NCBI GenBank assembly: GCA_018241765.1
Contig: JAFEDD010000037.1
Coordinates: 9,194-50,062, forward strand
Origin: Pseudomonadota bacterium
GTDB taxonomy: Bacteria; Pseudomonadota; Gammaproteobacteria; Burkholderiales; Casimicrobiaceae
Reading direction: 5' to 3'
Length of the DNA stretch: 40,869 nucleotides
In this document: in pieces, positions 31,409-40,869 of the stretch
Numbering within the stretch: the first letter of the stretch is position 1
How the letters are laid out: every line of letters starts with the position of its first letter
Program-made: the position numbers and the translations under genes
The notes under the pieces: model-generated
Told to the model about the DNA's origin: nothing
Database searches by the model: none
The model's input: only the letters and a program-made list of their open reading frames with translations

Positions 31409-33058
31409 TCAGAGCGCCATCACGCCCACGTTGCCGAGCTGCATGCGCCACCACGACTCGATGGCCTGGGCATCGAGCGGCTTGGCGATATAGAAGCCCT
31501 GAATTTCCTCGCAGCCGAGATCACGAATGATCGAAAGCTGCAAGGGCGTTTCGACGCCCTCGGCGATGATGCGCATGTCAAGGCTGTGCGCGATGGCGAC
31601 GATGGCCTGCACGATGCCGCGACGCGGCTTCTCGTCGATGTGCTGGATGAAGCTGCGGTCGATCTTGATCGTGTGAAACGGCAGACGCGTGAGATAGCTC
31701 AGGCTCGAATACCCGGTCCCGAAGTCGTCGAGCGTCAAGGTGACGCCCATTTGCCCCAAGGTATCGAGCGTGTCGATGACGTGCTGCGGATTGCCGACGA
31801 GCATCGACTCGGTGATTTCGAGGTCGAGGAAATTGGGCGGGATGCCGGTGCGCTGGATGACGGCATCGACCGAGCGCAGCCAGCCGGGGTCTTGCAGTTG
31901 CCGCGCCGAAACATTGACCGAGACGCGTGGATGAATGTCGAGCGTTTGCCAGAGCTTGAACTGCTCGCATGCCAGTGACAGCGCCCGTTCGCCGAGCGGG
32001 TTGATGAGACCGCTTTCTTCGGCCACGGCGATGAATTCGGCTGGCTGGATCAGGCCGCGCGTGGGATGACGCCAGCGCACCAGCGCTTCGAGCCCGGTGG
32101 GCGAGCCGGTGTCGGCGTCGACCTGCGGCTGGAACATCAGGAAGAACTCTCCCGCTGCGATGCCGCGCCGGATGTCGTTCTCGAACTGGGTACGCAGCGC
32201 CTGCTGCCGGCTCGAGCCGCCGGAGAAGTGTTCGATGCGGTTGCGCCCGGCCTGCTTTGCGGCGTACATCGCGGTGTCGGCATTTTTCAGCAGGGCCGAG
32301 GCGTTGGCCCCATCCTGTGGGTAGATGGCGATGCCGAGCGAGGCCGGCATGCTGAGCGACGTGTTGGCAACCTCGAAGGGTTTGCTGAGCGCTTCGAGAA
32401 TGCCCTCCGCGACCGAGAGCGCGACATGCTCGGCATGCTGCGCTTCGAGACGCGCGATCAATATGACGAACTCGTCGCCACCGAACCGCGCCACCAGATC
32501 ATCCTGGCGTACGGCCTCCTTGAGCCGTGCCGCCGCGGCGCGCAGCACCGCGTCGCCCGCGTCGTGACCCAGGCTGTCGTTGAAATTCTTGAAGAAGTCG
32601 AGATCGACGAAGATGACGGCGACACGGCTCTTGTCGGCGGCAGCCGACTTCACGGCATCGTCGAGTTTGCCGCGAAAGAGCAGCCGGTTCGGCAGCGAGG
32701 TCAACGGATCGGTCTGCGCAACCTGGGTGGCGCGTTGCGTGGCCATGTGCAGCTCACGGGTGCGTTCGCGGACACGGGTCTCGAGCGTGCGCTGGTAGTT
32801 CGTGATCTGCTGACGGCTCGATGCGAGCTGGTGCGCCATTTCATTGAAGGCGCGCACCAGTTCGCCCGCCGGGCCGCGCGAATGCAGCGGCACTTCGACC
32901 TGGAAGTCGCCTTGCGACAACGCGCGTGTCGCCTGCGTCAATGCCTGTAGCGTGCGCCGATTGCGCATCCGGCTGAGCCAAGCGATGAGGCACACGACGA
33001 GCACGGCGCCACCGATGACCAGCAGGTCGAAGACTTTGTACTGTTCGAACATGGCCAC
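31409..33058 (-). CDS. Membrane GGDEF-EAL cyclic-di-GMP protein
   Basis: A 549-residue protein: one N-terminal helix (VIGGAVLVVCLIAWLS), a HAMP-like linker and coiled coil to about 105, a GGDEF domain with intact RFGGDEF and an I-site RQDD before it, then an EAL domain. The EAL part keeps GLEALVRWRHP, the metal Glu in LEITES, DDFGTGYSS, the KIDRSFI lysine and EGVET, so it should be a working phosphodiesterase. Both activities look possible; which dominates cannot be told. No periplasmic sensor is present. ATG 33058 or 33052 may be the start. It converges on the MocA-like gene. Confidence 0.93.
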   Translation of the reverse strand: MAMFEQYKVFDLLVIGGAVLVVCLIAWLSRMRNRRTLQALTQATRALSQGDFQVEVPLHSRGPAGELVRAFNEMAHQLASSRQQITNYQRTLETRVRERTRELHMATQRATQVAQTDPLTSLPNRLLFRGKLDDAVKSAAADKSRVAVIFVDLDFFKNFNDSLGHDAGDAVLRAAAARLKEAVRQDDLVARFGGDEFVILIARLEAQHAEHVALSVAEGILEALSKPFEVANTSLSMPASLGIAIYPQDGANASALLKNADTAMYAAKQAGRNRIEHFSGGSSRQQALRTQFENDIRRGIAAGEFFLMFQPQVDADTGSPTGLEALVRWRHPTRGLIQPAEFIAVAEESGLINPLGERALSLACEQFKLWQTLDIHPRVSVNVSARQLQDPGWLRSVDAVIQRTGIPPNFLDLEITESMLVGNPQHVIDTLDTLGQMGVTLTLDDFGTGYSSLSYLTRLPFHTIKIDRSFIQHIDEKPRRGIVQAIVAIAHSLDMRIIAEGVETPLQLSIIRDLGCEEIQGFYIAKPLDAQAIESWWRMQLGNVGVMAL

Positions 33059-33104
33059 GGCGCAGCGGGCGCGTCAGAGGCGGGGCGTCATCGCGGGCAA
33101 GCCA

Positions 33105-34634
33105 TCAACCGGCGACGAGCGGCGGCAGCTTGCCGATCCGTGCCCGCCACTCGTTCGGGCCGGTTTCGTGCACGCTGGTGCCGGTGGCGTCGACGGCCAC
33201 GGTGACCGGCATGTCGCGCACGTCGAACTCGTAGATCGCCTCCATGCCGAGATCGGCGAACCCGACGACGCGGCTTGCCTTGATCGCCTTGGCCACCAGA
33301 TACGCGGCACCGCCGACGGCCATCAGGTACGCAGCCTTGTGTCGACGGATCGATTCGATGGCGACCGGACCGCGCTCGGCCTTGCCCACCATCGCGATGA
33401 GGCCGGTCTGGGCGAGCATCATCTCGGTGAACTTGTCCATGCGGGTTGCGGTCGTCGGGCCGGCCGGGCCGACCACTTCGTCGCGCACCGGATCGACCGG
33501 GCCGACGTAGTAGATGACGCGGTTGCGGAAGTCGACCGGGAGCGATTCGCCGCGTGCGAGCATGTCGGCGATGCGTTTGTGCGCGGCATCGCGGCCGGTC
33601 AGCATCTTGCCGTTGAGCAGCAGTCGCTCGCCAGGCTTCCAGCTTGCAACGTCCTCGGGCGTCAGCGTGTCGAGGTCGACACGGCGCGAGTGTTTGACGT
33701 CGGGCGCCCAGTGCACGTCGGGCCAGATCGACAGTGACGGCTGCTCGCAGTAGGACGGGCCGGAGCCATCGAGCACGAAATGGGCGTGTCGCGTGGCGGC
33801 GCAGTTCGGAATCATGGCCACCGGCTTGGAGGCTGCGTGGGTCGGGTACAGCTGGATCTTCACGTCGAGCACGGTCGACAGACCACCGAGCCCCTGCGCG
33901 CCGATGCCGAGCGCATTGACCTTCTCGTAGAGCTCGATGCGCAGCTCCTCGACCTTGTTGCTCGGTCCCCGCTTGAGCAGATCGAACATGTCGATCGGAT
34001 CCATCAGCGACTCTTTCGCGAGCAGCATCGCCTTCTCGGCCGTGCCACCGATGCCGATGCCGAGCATGCCGGGCGGACACCAACCGGCACCCATCGTCGG
34101 CACCGTCTTCAGCACCCATTCGACCAGCGAGTCGTTCGGGTTCAGCATGGCGAACTTGCTCTTGTTCTCGCTGCCGCCGCCCTTCGCCGCGACCGTGACG
34201 TCGACCGTGCTGCCCGGCACCAGCGAAGTGTGGATCACGGCCGGTGTGTTGTCGCGCGTGTTCTTGCGATCGAAGAGCGGGTCGGCGACGATCGAGGCGC
34301 GCAGCGTGTTGTCGGCGTTCAGGTACGCGCGACGAACGCCCTCATTGACGGCGGCGTCGATGCCGGCGGCGAAGCCCTCGAAGCGCACGTCCATGCCGAT
34401 CTTGAGAAACACGTTGACGATGCCGGTGTCTTGGCAGATCGGGCGGTGCCCCTCGGCGCACATGCGCGAATTGGTGAGGATCTGCGCGATCGCGTCTTTC
34501 GCGGCGGGCGAGGCTTCACCCTCATAGGCGCGCGCGAGGTGCTCGATGTAATCCGTCGGGTGGTAGTAGCTGATGAACTGCAGCGAGGCCGCGATGGATT
34601 CGACGAAATCGGCGTACTTGATGACGGTAGGCAT
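33105..34634 (-). CDS. fum: Class I fumarate hydratase (iron-sulphur)
   Basis: A 509-residue fumarase of the iron-sulphur class, alpha and beta parts fused. The three Cys that hold the 4Fe-4S cluster are in RPICQDTGIVN, AGWCPPGMLG and IPNCAATRHAH. The C-terminal half has MAVGGAAYLVAKAI and GMEAIYEFDVRDMPVTV, typical of the beta domain. It interconverts fumarate and malate in the TCA cycle and is oxygen-sensitive. The ATG at 34634 gives the family N-terminus. It is monocistronic, 46 bp before the GGDEF-EAL gene on the same strand. Confidence 0.96.
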   Translation of the reverse strand: MPTVIKYADFVESIAASLQFISYYHPTDYIEHLARAYEGEASPAAKDAIAQILTNSRMCAEGHRPICQDTGIVNVFLKIGMDVRFEGFAAGIDAAVNEGVRRAYLNADNTLRASIVADPLFDRKNTRDNTPAVIHTSLVPGSTVDVTVAAKGGGSENKSKFAMLNPNDSLVEWVLKTVPTMGAGWCPPGMLGIGIGGTAEKAMLLAKESLMDPIDMFDLLKRGPSNKVEELRIELYEKVNALGIGAQGLGGLSTVLDVKIQLYPTHAASKPVAMIPNCAATRHAHFVLDGSGPSYCEQPSLSIWPDVHWAPDVKHSRRVDLDTLTPEDVASWKPGERLLLNGKMLTGRDAAHKRIADMLARGESLPVDFRNRVIYYVGPVDPVRDEVVGPAGPTTATRMDKFTEMMLAQTGLIAMVGKAERGPVAIESIRRHKAAYLMAVGGAAYLVAKAIKASRVVGFADLGMEAIYEFDVRDMPVTVAVDATGTSVHETGPNEWRARIGKLPPLVAG

Positions 34635-34787
34635 GGCAGGGTAACGATTCGGTTACGCACATCGATGCGCGGCGCGGTCGGCGACAGCGAAGGGCAGTTT
34701 AGCACCCGCACCGAGCGTCGAATGACGCTCCGCAGCACGTTCATCCCGCCTCGTCGAAATGGCGTGTGCGTGCGTCATCGTGTCAAG

Positions 34788-34904
34788 CAACTTTTATCTG
34801 CAATGACGTTCACAACGGGCTTGGGTCCAGAAATCACCGAAAGTCGACTTTGAGCCATTTCACCGTGCAAGCCCGTTATGGATGCGCCATTGAATGAAAA
34901 GTTG
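34788..34904. repeat. Dispersed palindrome, copy 2
   Basis: A dyad centred on AAGTCGACTT (34841-34850), with arms GACGTTCACAACGGGCTTG and CAAGCCCGTTATGGATGCG and outer CAACTTTT/AAAAGTTG. It is the reverse-orientation relative of the element at 7837-7948; CCAGAAATC is shared in the same spacer when one copy is inverted. It lies between the divergent fum and acs genes. The rest of the 34635-35054 gap shows no gene and no clear promoter pair. Confidence 0.85.
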
Positions 34905-35054
34905 TAAGCATCTGCCATGTAAGACTCGCGTCAATCGGCTTGGCTATGGTTGATACGATTGCCCTGCCGCGCACGACCGTGGTGATAGGGTTTCGCAGCG
35001 AATCTGGGTCTTGTGGCGCCACGGCGCCGCGCAAAACAATTGGAGGAGTGCATC

Positions 35055-37034
<1,980 letters not shown>

Positions 37035-37049
37035 TCGCCCGAACCACCA

Positions 37050-37080
37050 CCTTGCCGTGCCGCACGCGGGGGCGGCAAGG
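37050..37080 (+). terminator. Stem-loop between acs and symporter genes
   Basis: CCTTGCCG (37050-37057) pairs with CGGCAAGG (37073-37080). No T-run follows, so it may slow or process the transcript and not end it. A second small stem, GCGCCGCC/GGCGGTGC, follows at about 37086-37104. Confidence 0.4.
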
Positions 37081-37163
37081 TTCGAGCGCCGCCTGAGGCG
37101 GTGCGGTGGCGCTTTCGGCATCGCCCGAAATCGGCTACGCTTGGCTGCCGATGGGGAGGGGCG

Positions 37164-37427
37164 ATGCAGGCAAACGACCGGGCGCGTGCCTATTGGCGGC
37201 GCAACATGCGATTGATCGCGGTGCTGCTTGGCATCTGGTTCGTTGCCGCATTCGTCGTCCCTTATGCCGCGCGGGCGCTGTCCATTCCGTTCTTCGGCTG
37301 GCCATTTTCCTTCTGGATGGCTGCGCAGGGTGCACCGCTCATTTTCGTCATCCTGGTCGGTTACTACGCACGCACGATGAATCGGCGTGATCGCGAGGCA
37401 ACGCGCGGCGCGGACGGCGGCACGTGA
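37164..37427 (+). CDS. DUF4212 sodium symporter small subunit
   Basis: An 87-residue membrane protein with two helices. ARAYWRRNMRLIAVLLGIWF at the N-terminus and FGWPFSFWMAAQGAPLIFVI in the middle are diagnostic for DUF4212, the small partner of VC_2705-type sodium:solute symporters. ATG 37164 has GGGGAGGGG upstream; the open frame before it is ignored. Its TGA overlaps the GTG start of the large subunit, so the two are made together. It likely sits in the inner membrane beside the large subunit. Confidence 0.92.
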   Translation: MQANDRARAYWRRNMRLIAVLLGIWFVAAFVVPYAARALSIPFFGWPFSFWMAAQGAPLIFVILVGYYARTMNRRDREATRGADGGT

Positions 37428-39493
37428 GCGACGCGCGGGAGCAGCAGGCGTTCGCTGCCCGCATGGGGCGCATCTACGCGTGGTACACGCTTGGCTTTCT
37501 GGTGTTTGTTGGCGCTCTCGCGGTGTTCGAGCGCATCGGCCTGCCGCGACCCTGGATCGGTTACATTTTTCTGCTGGCAACGGTGCTGCTCTACGCCACG
37601 ATTGGCGTGCTGAGCCGCACGTCCGACGCGACGGAGTATTACGTCGCCGGACGGCGCGTGCCGGCGCTCTTCAATGGCTTGGCCACGGCCGCCGACTGGA
37701 TGTCGGCGGCATCCTTCATCGGCCTCGCCGGAACACTCTACCTGACGGGCTACTCGGGGCTTGCCTTCGTGCTCGGCTGGACCGGCGGCTTCGTTCTCGT
37801 CGCCTTGCTGCTCGCGCCCTATCTGCGCCGCTTCGGGCGCTACACCATTCCGGACTTTCTTGGCGAACGCTACGGCGGGCACGCGCCGCGCGTGATCGGT
37901 GCGGCCATGGCCATCTTCGTGTCCTTCGTCTATGTGGTGGCGCAGATCTACGGTGTCGGCCTGATCACCGCGCGGCTGACCGGACTGGCCTTCGAGGTCG
38001 GCGTGTTCGTCGGGCTTGCCGGCATGCTCGTGTGCTCGCTGCTCGGTGGCATGCGCGCCGTCACCTGGACACAGGCGGCGCAGTACATCGTGCTGATCGT
38101 CGCCTACCTGATCCCGGTCGTCTGGCTGTCGGTCAAGCACACCGGCACACCGGTCCCGCAGCTCGTCTACGGCTCGGTGCTCGAAAAGGTGACGGCGCGC
38201 GAGGCACAACTGATCGACGATCGCAAGGAGGCCGACGCACGCGCGCAGTTCGCCGCCCGCGCGGCGGCCGCCGCCGAGCGTCTCGCGCGCTGGCCGCAGT
38301 CGTTCACGGACGAACGCGCGGCGCTGCTGGCGGCTTTGGCGCAGGCCAAGGCCACGCGCGCGGGCGTCGAGAAAATTGCCTCGGCGCAGCGTGCCGTCGA
38401 CACCTACCCCCGTGATGCCGCCGCGGCCAAGGCAATCTGGACGCGTGAGGCGGCCTTGGTCAGTCGTACCGCGCCGCTGTTGCCGCACGCCGAACCGTTT
38501 CCGGCGACGGACGACGCCGCACGCGACGTCGCGCGGCGCAACTTTCTGGCGCTCGTGTTTTGCCTCATGGTGGGTACCGCCGCGCTTCCGCACGTGCTTG
38601 CGCGCTACTACACGACGCCCAGTGTTGCTGAAGCGCGCACTTCGGTGTTCTGGACGCTCTTCTTCGTGTTCCTGCTGTACTTCACGGCTCCGGCGTTGGC
38701 CGTCCTCGTGAAGTACGACATCTATTCGTCTCTGGTCGGCAGCGAGTTCGCGCATTTGCCGGCGTGGGTCAACTCATGGGCGCGGGTCGACCCTTCGCTG
38801 TTGTCCATCACCGACGTCAATCGTGACGGCTTCGTGCAGTTGGCGGAAATTGCCATCGGCGGCGATATCGTCGTGCTTGCGATGCCCGAGATCGCGGGCT
38901 TGCCGTATGTCGTCTCCGGCCTGGTGGCGGCCGGCGGACTGGCGGCCGCACTGTCGACGGCCGACGGGTTGCTGCTGACAATCGCCAACGCGCTCTCGCA
39001 CGACATCTACTATCGAATTTTCAACCCCAACGCGTCGACGGCGCTTCGCGTGGGCGTTGCCAAGCTGCTGTTGCTCGTCGTTGCCGTGGCCGCCGCCTAC
39101 GTCGCCTCGCTCAAGACCGCCGACATCCTGTTTCTCGTGTCGGCGGCGTTCTCGCTTGCGGCCAGCGGCTTTTTCCCGGCGCTGGTGCTTGGCATCTTCT
39201 GGAAGCGCACGACCGGGCGCGCGGCCGTGCTCGGCATGCTCGCCGGTTTCGCCGTGACGTTCTATTACATGGCGACGACTCAGCCCTGGCTGCGCGCGAT
39301 GTTCGGCGTCACGCGATCGATTTCGGACATGATGTGGTTCGACATCCAACCGATTTCCGCGGGAGCGTTTGGCGTGCCGGTCGGCTTCGCCGTCATCGTG
39401 CTGGTCAGCCTGGTCACGCCGAAGCCACCGGCGGCGGCGCAGGCGTTGGTCGAGCACATCCGTTCGCCCGAGGCGCAGGCGGCATCGGATTGA
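37424..39493 (+). CDS. Sodium:solute symporter, VC_2705-type, ActP-like
   Basis: A 689-residue sodium symporter of the SSS family. The first half has YYVAGRRVPALFNGLATAAD and GRYTIPDFLGERYGG, the hallmark of acetate-type carriers. A soluble insertion of about 100 residues (roughly 250-355), rich in Ala, Arg and Glu and probably coiled, separates the helices; such an insert is typical of the VC_2705 subfamily. The later half has MVGTAALPHVLARYYTT and SAAFSLAASGFFPALVLGIF. Substrate is inferred as acetate or another short acid from the preceding acs. GTG 37424 overlaps the DUF4212 stop as GTGA. Confidence 0.93.
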   Translation: MSDAREQQAFAARMGRIYAWYTLGFLVFVGALAVFERIGLPRPWIGYIFLLATVLLYATIGVLSRTSDATEYYVAGRRVPALFNGLATAADWMSAASFIGLAGTLYLTGYSGLAFVLGWTGGFVLVALLLAPYLRRFGRYTIPDFLGERYGGHAPRVIGAAMAIFVSFVYVVAQIYGVGLITARLTGLAFEVGVFVGLAGMLVCSLLGGMRAVTWTQAAQYIVLIVAYLIPVVWLSVKHTGTPVPQLVYGSVLEKVTAREAQLIDDRKEADARAQFAARAAAAAERLARWPQSFTDERAALLAALAQAKATRAGVEKIASAQRAVDTYPRDAAAAKAIWTREAALVSRTAPLLPHAEPFPATDDAARDVARRNFLALVFCLMVGTAALPHVLARYYTTPSVAEARTSVFWTLFFVFLLYFTAPALAVLVKYDIYSSLVGSEFAHLPAWVNSWARVDPSLLSITDVNRDGFVQLAEIAIGGDIVVLAMPEIAGLPYVVSGLVAAGGLAAALSTADGLLLTIANALSHDIYYRIFNPNASTALRVGVAKLLLLVVAVAAAYVASLKTADILFLVSAAFSLAASGFFPALVLGIFWKRTTGRAAVLGMLAGFAVTFYYMATTQPWLRAMFGVTRSISDMMWFDIQPISAGAFGVPVGFAVIVLVSLVTPKPPAAAQALVEHIRSPEAQAASD

Positions 39494-39521
39494 GCGGCCG
39501 CGCGTGGGGGCGCGCCGTGGA

Positions 39522-40130
39522 TCAGGCGGGTTCGGTCGCCCGGAACGATGGCCGCGTCGCGTGCTTTCGGTAATGTCGCGCCAGCGCATGATGCGTCGCC
39601 TCCCAGTTGATGTCGGGAAAGCGAAGCTTCAGATAACCGAGCGCGCAAGCCACGGCAACGTCGGCCAGTGTCAACACGTTGCCCACGCAGAACTCGCGCT
39701 CTCCGAGTTCGCGCTCCATCTCGTCGAGGCAGTCAGAAATCTTGCCCCGCTGCCGCGCAATCTGCTTGTGGCTCGAGTCGTTCTTGTCCGGGCGTGCGTT
39801 CTCCAGTCGGGCGAGGATCGCGGCGTCGCACAACCCGTCGGCGATCGCCTCCCAGCGCTTGACGGCGATGCGCTCGCGCGAATTCTCCGGGATCAGGCGG
39901 TGCACCGGCGACAGGCCGTCGAGATACTCCACGATGACCCGCGAGTCGAAGAGGCTCGTGTCATCGTCGAGCAGCAAGGCGGGAACCTTGCCGAGCGGAT
40001 TGAGGCGAACCAGCGTCGGGTTGGGCAACCACGGATCCGATTCCACCAGTTCGAGCTCGAGCTTCTTTTCGGCGGCGACGACGCGGACCTTGCGTGCGTA
40101 GGGGCTGGTGTGGGAGTGCAGAAGTTTCAT
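39522..40130 (-). CDS. Glutathione S-transferase family protein
   Basis: A 202-residue GST. The thioredoxin-fold N-terminal domain has the active Ser in HTSPYARKVRV and the glutathione-binding blocks GKVPALLLDD and LFDSRVIVEYLD; the helical C-terminal domain ends with TLADVAVACALGYLKL. It resembles YibF-like bacterial GSTs. It may conjugate or reduce electrophiles with glutathione; the substrate is unknown. It is a single gene, converging on the symporter and divergent from purB. Confidence 0.93.
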   Translation of the reverse strand: MKLLHSHTSPYARKVRVVAAEKKLELELVESDPWLPNPTLVRLNPLGKVPALLLDDDTSLFDSRVIVEYLDGLSPVHRLIPENSRERIAVKRWEAIADGLCDAAILARLENARPDKNDSSHKQIARQRGKISDCLDEMERELGEREFCVGNVLTLADVAVACALGYLKLRFPDINWEATHHALARHYRKHATRPSFRATEPA

Positions 40131-40240
40131 GTGGCGAGATCGAGAGGGTTCGGCTGCGCGCGCCGTGGCGGGGAAATCAGTATGACACGACGGTGCCGGC
40201 GGTGTGGCCCGAACCCGCGGCGCGAACGACGATAATACCG

Positions 40241-40265
40241 GGCTCTCCCGAGGCTTTCGGGAGCC
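40241..40265 (+). promoter_or_regulatory. Hairpin in the purB leader
   Basis: CTCCCGA (40245-40251) pairs with TCGGGAG (40257-40263) around GGCTT, flanked by GGC and CC. GATAAT at 40231-40236 could be the -10 box, placing the hairpin at the very 5' end of the purB transcript. No convincing -35 was seen. A role in mRNA stability or control is inference. Confidence 0.4.
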
Positions 40266-40320
40266 GCGCCGGTTCGTGGCGCGTCCGCCTCGTCGCCCCC
40301 TCTCTCGTCACGGCTCCGTC

Positions 40321-40869
40321 ATGTCTTTGCTTGCTCCGCTCACGGCCCTGTCACCCCTGGACGGCCGCTACCAAACCAAGGTGTCCGCGCTGGCGGACGC
40401 GTTCAGTGAGTACGCGCTTACAAGGGAGCGCGTTCGCGTGGAATTGGCGTGGCTCACGGCGCTTGGGGACGAACCCGGCATCCCCGAATTGCCGCCGCTG
40501 ACCGCCGATTCCCGCCGCTTCCTCGATGCGTTGCTCGCGTCCTTTTCGGCGGCTGATGCCAGTGCAGTCAAGGCGATCGAAGCGAGCACCAACCATGACG
40601 TGAAGGCGGTCGAGTACTGGATCAAGGATCGCTTCGCCACACGCACCGAACTCGCCGGCCACGCTGAGTTCGTGCACTTCGCCTGCACCTCCGAGGACAT
40701 CAACAACGTCGCCCACGCGCTGATGCTGCGGCGCGGCGTCCACGATGTGTGGCTGCCTGCGCTCGACGGCATGCTCGATGCGTTGGCCGAACTCGCCGTC
40801 GCCACGGCCGACTTGCCGATGCTCTCGCGCACGCACGGGCAGGCTGCGTCGCCGACGACCATGGGCAAG
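40321..40869 (+). CDS. purB: Adenylosuccinate lyase, 5' part (cut by window end)
   Basis: 183 codons are present with no stop before the window edge. The N-terminus LLAPLTALSPLDGRYQTKVS is the PurB signature, followed by IEASTNHDVKAVEYWIKD, HFACTSEDINNVAHALML and, at the edge, SRTHGQAASPTTMGK, the second signature with the active-site His. This is the longer E. coli-like PurB type. It makes AMP from adenylosuccinate and AICAR from SAICAR in purine synthesis. ATG 40321 fits the family; no strong ribosome site is visible. Confidence 0.95.
   Translation, partial: MSLLAPLTALSPLDGRYQTKVSALADAFSEYALTRERVRVELAWLTALGDEPGIPELPPLTADSRRFLDALLASFSAADASAVKAIEASTNHDVKAVEYWIKDRFATRTELAGHAEFVHFACTSEDINNVAHALMLRRGVHDVWLPALDGMLDALAELAVATADLPMLSRTHGQAASPTTMGK

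Overview
The window is GC-rich chromosomal DNA from a betaproteobacterium, most likely of the Burkholderiales. The evidence is the combination of a UbiM-type ubiquinone hydroxylase, long class Ia NrdA/NrdB, class I fumarase, acs followed by a DUF4212/VC_2705-type symporter, and complete Dmp-like meta-cleavage lower-pathway enzymes. No rRNA, tRNA, CRISPR array, intact insertion sequence or prophage was seen.

Layout. 1-1.2 kb holds a tandem array of about 94-bp hairpin units whose 4-nt loop differs in every copy, then one small membrane protein and a palindromic intergenic element. 1.3-5.0 kb is housekeeping or accessory: a YiiX-like hydrolase, a LysE exporter, a cupin, an unknown membrane-anchored protein with an S4 RNA-binding protein, Hsp20 with a heat-shock-like promoter, and a DUF2892 protein. 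5.3-7.8 kb is a complete yfiR-yfiN-yfiB cyclic-di-GMP module. 8.2-10.1 kb has ubiM and a YitT protein. A candidate small RNA with a strong terminator lies at about 10.2-10.37 kb.

10.4-24.1 kb is the most unusual part: eleven genes on the minus strand, transcribed from 24.1 towards 10.4 kb. They encode a TPP-dependent lyase, a BASS-family sodium symporter, an extended SDR, four enzymes of the 2-hydroxypentadienoate branch (hydratase, acetaldehyde dehydrogenase, aldolase, 4-oxalocrotonate decarboxylase), a COG3573 flavoprotein, a GMC oxidoreductase, a classical SDR and a second TPP enzyme. No ring-cleavage dioxygenase and no regulator are present. The cluster looks like a catabolic pathway for an alicyclic or aromatic compound whose upper steps are not any standard pathway I recognise; products would leave as pyruvate and acetyl-CoA.

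24.2-30.7 kb is deoxynucleotide metabolism: nrdB, a tiny DUF1508 gene, a Kbp-like BON-LysM gene and nrdA on the minus strand, with dcd divergent. Two NrdR-box-like sites 32 bp apart overlap the likely nrdA promoter, and a DnaA box lies in the nrdA-dcd gap. 30.7-40.9 kb contains a MocA-like nucleotidyltransferase, a GGDEF-EAL protein, class I fumarase, a second copy of a large dispersed palindrome (the other is at 7.84 kb), acs with a two-gene sodium symporter, a glutathione S-transferase and the start of purB, cut by the window edge.
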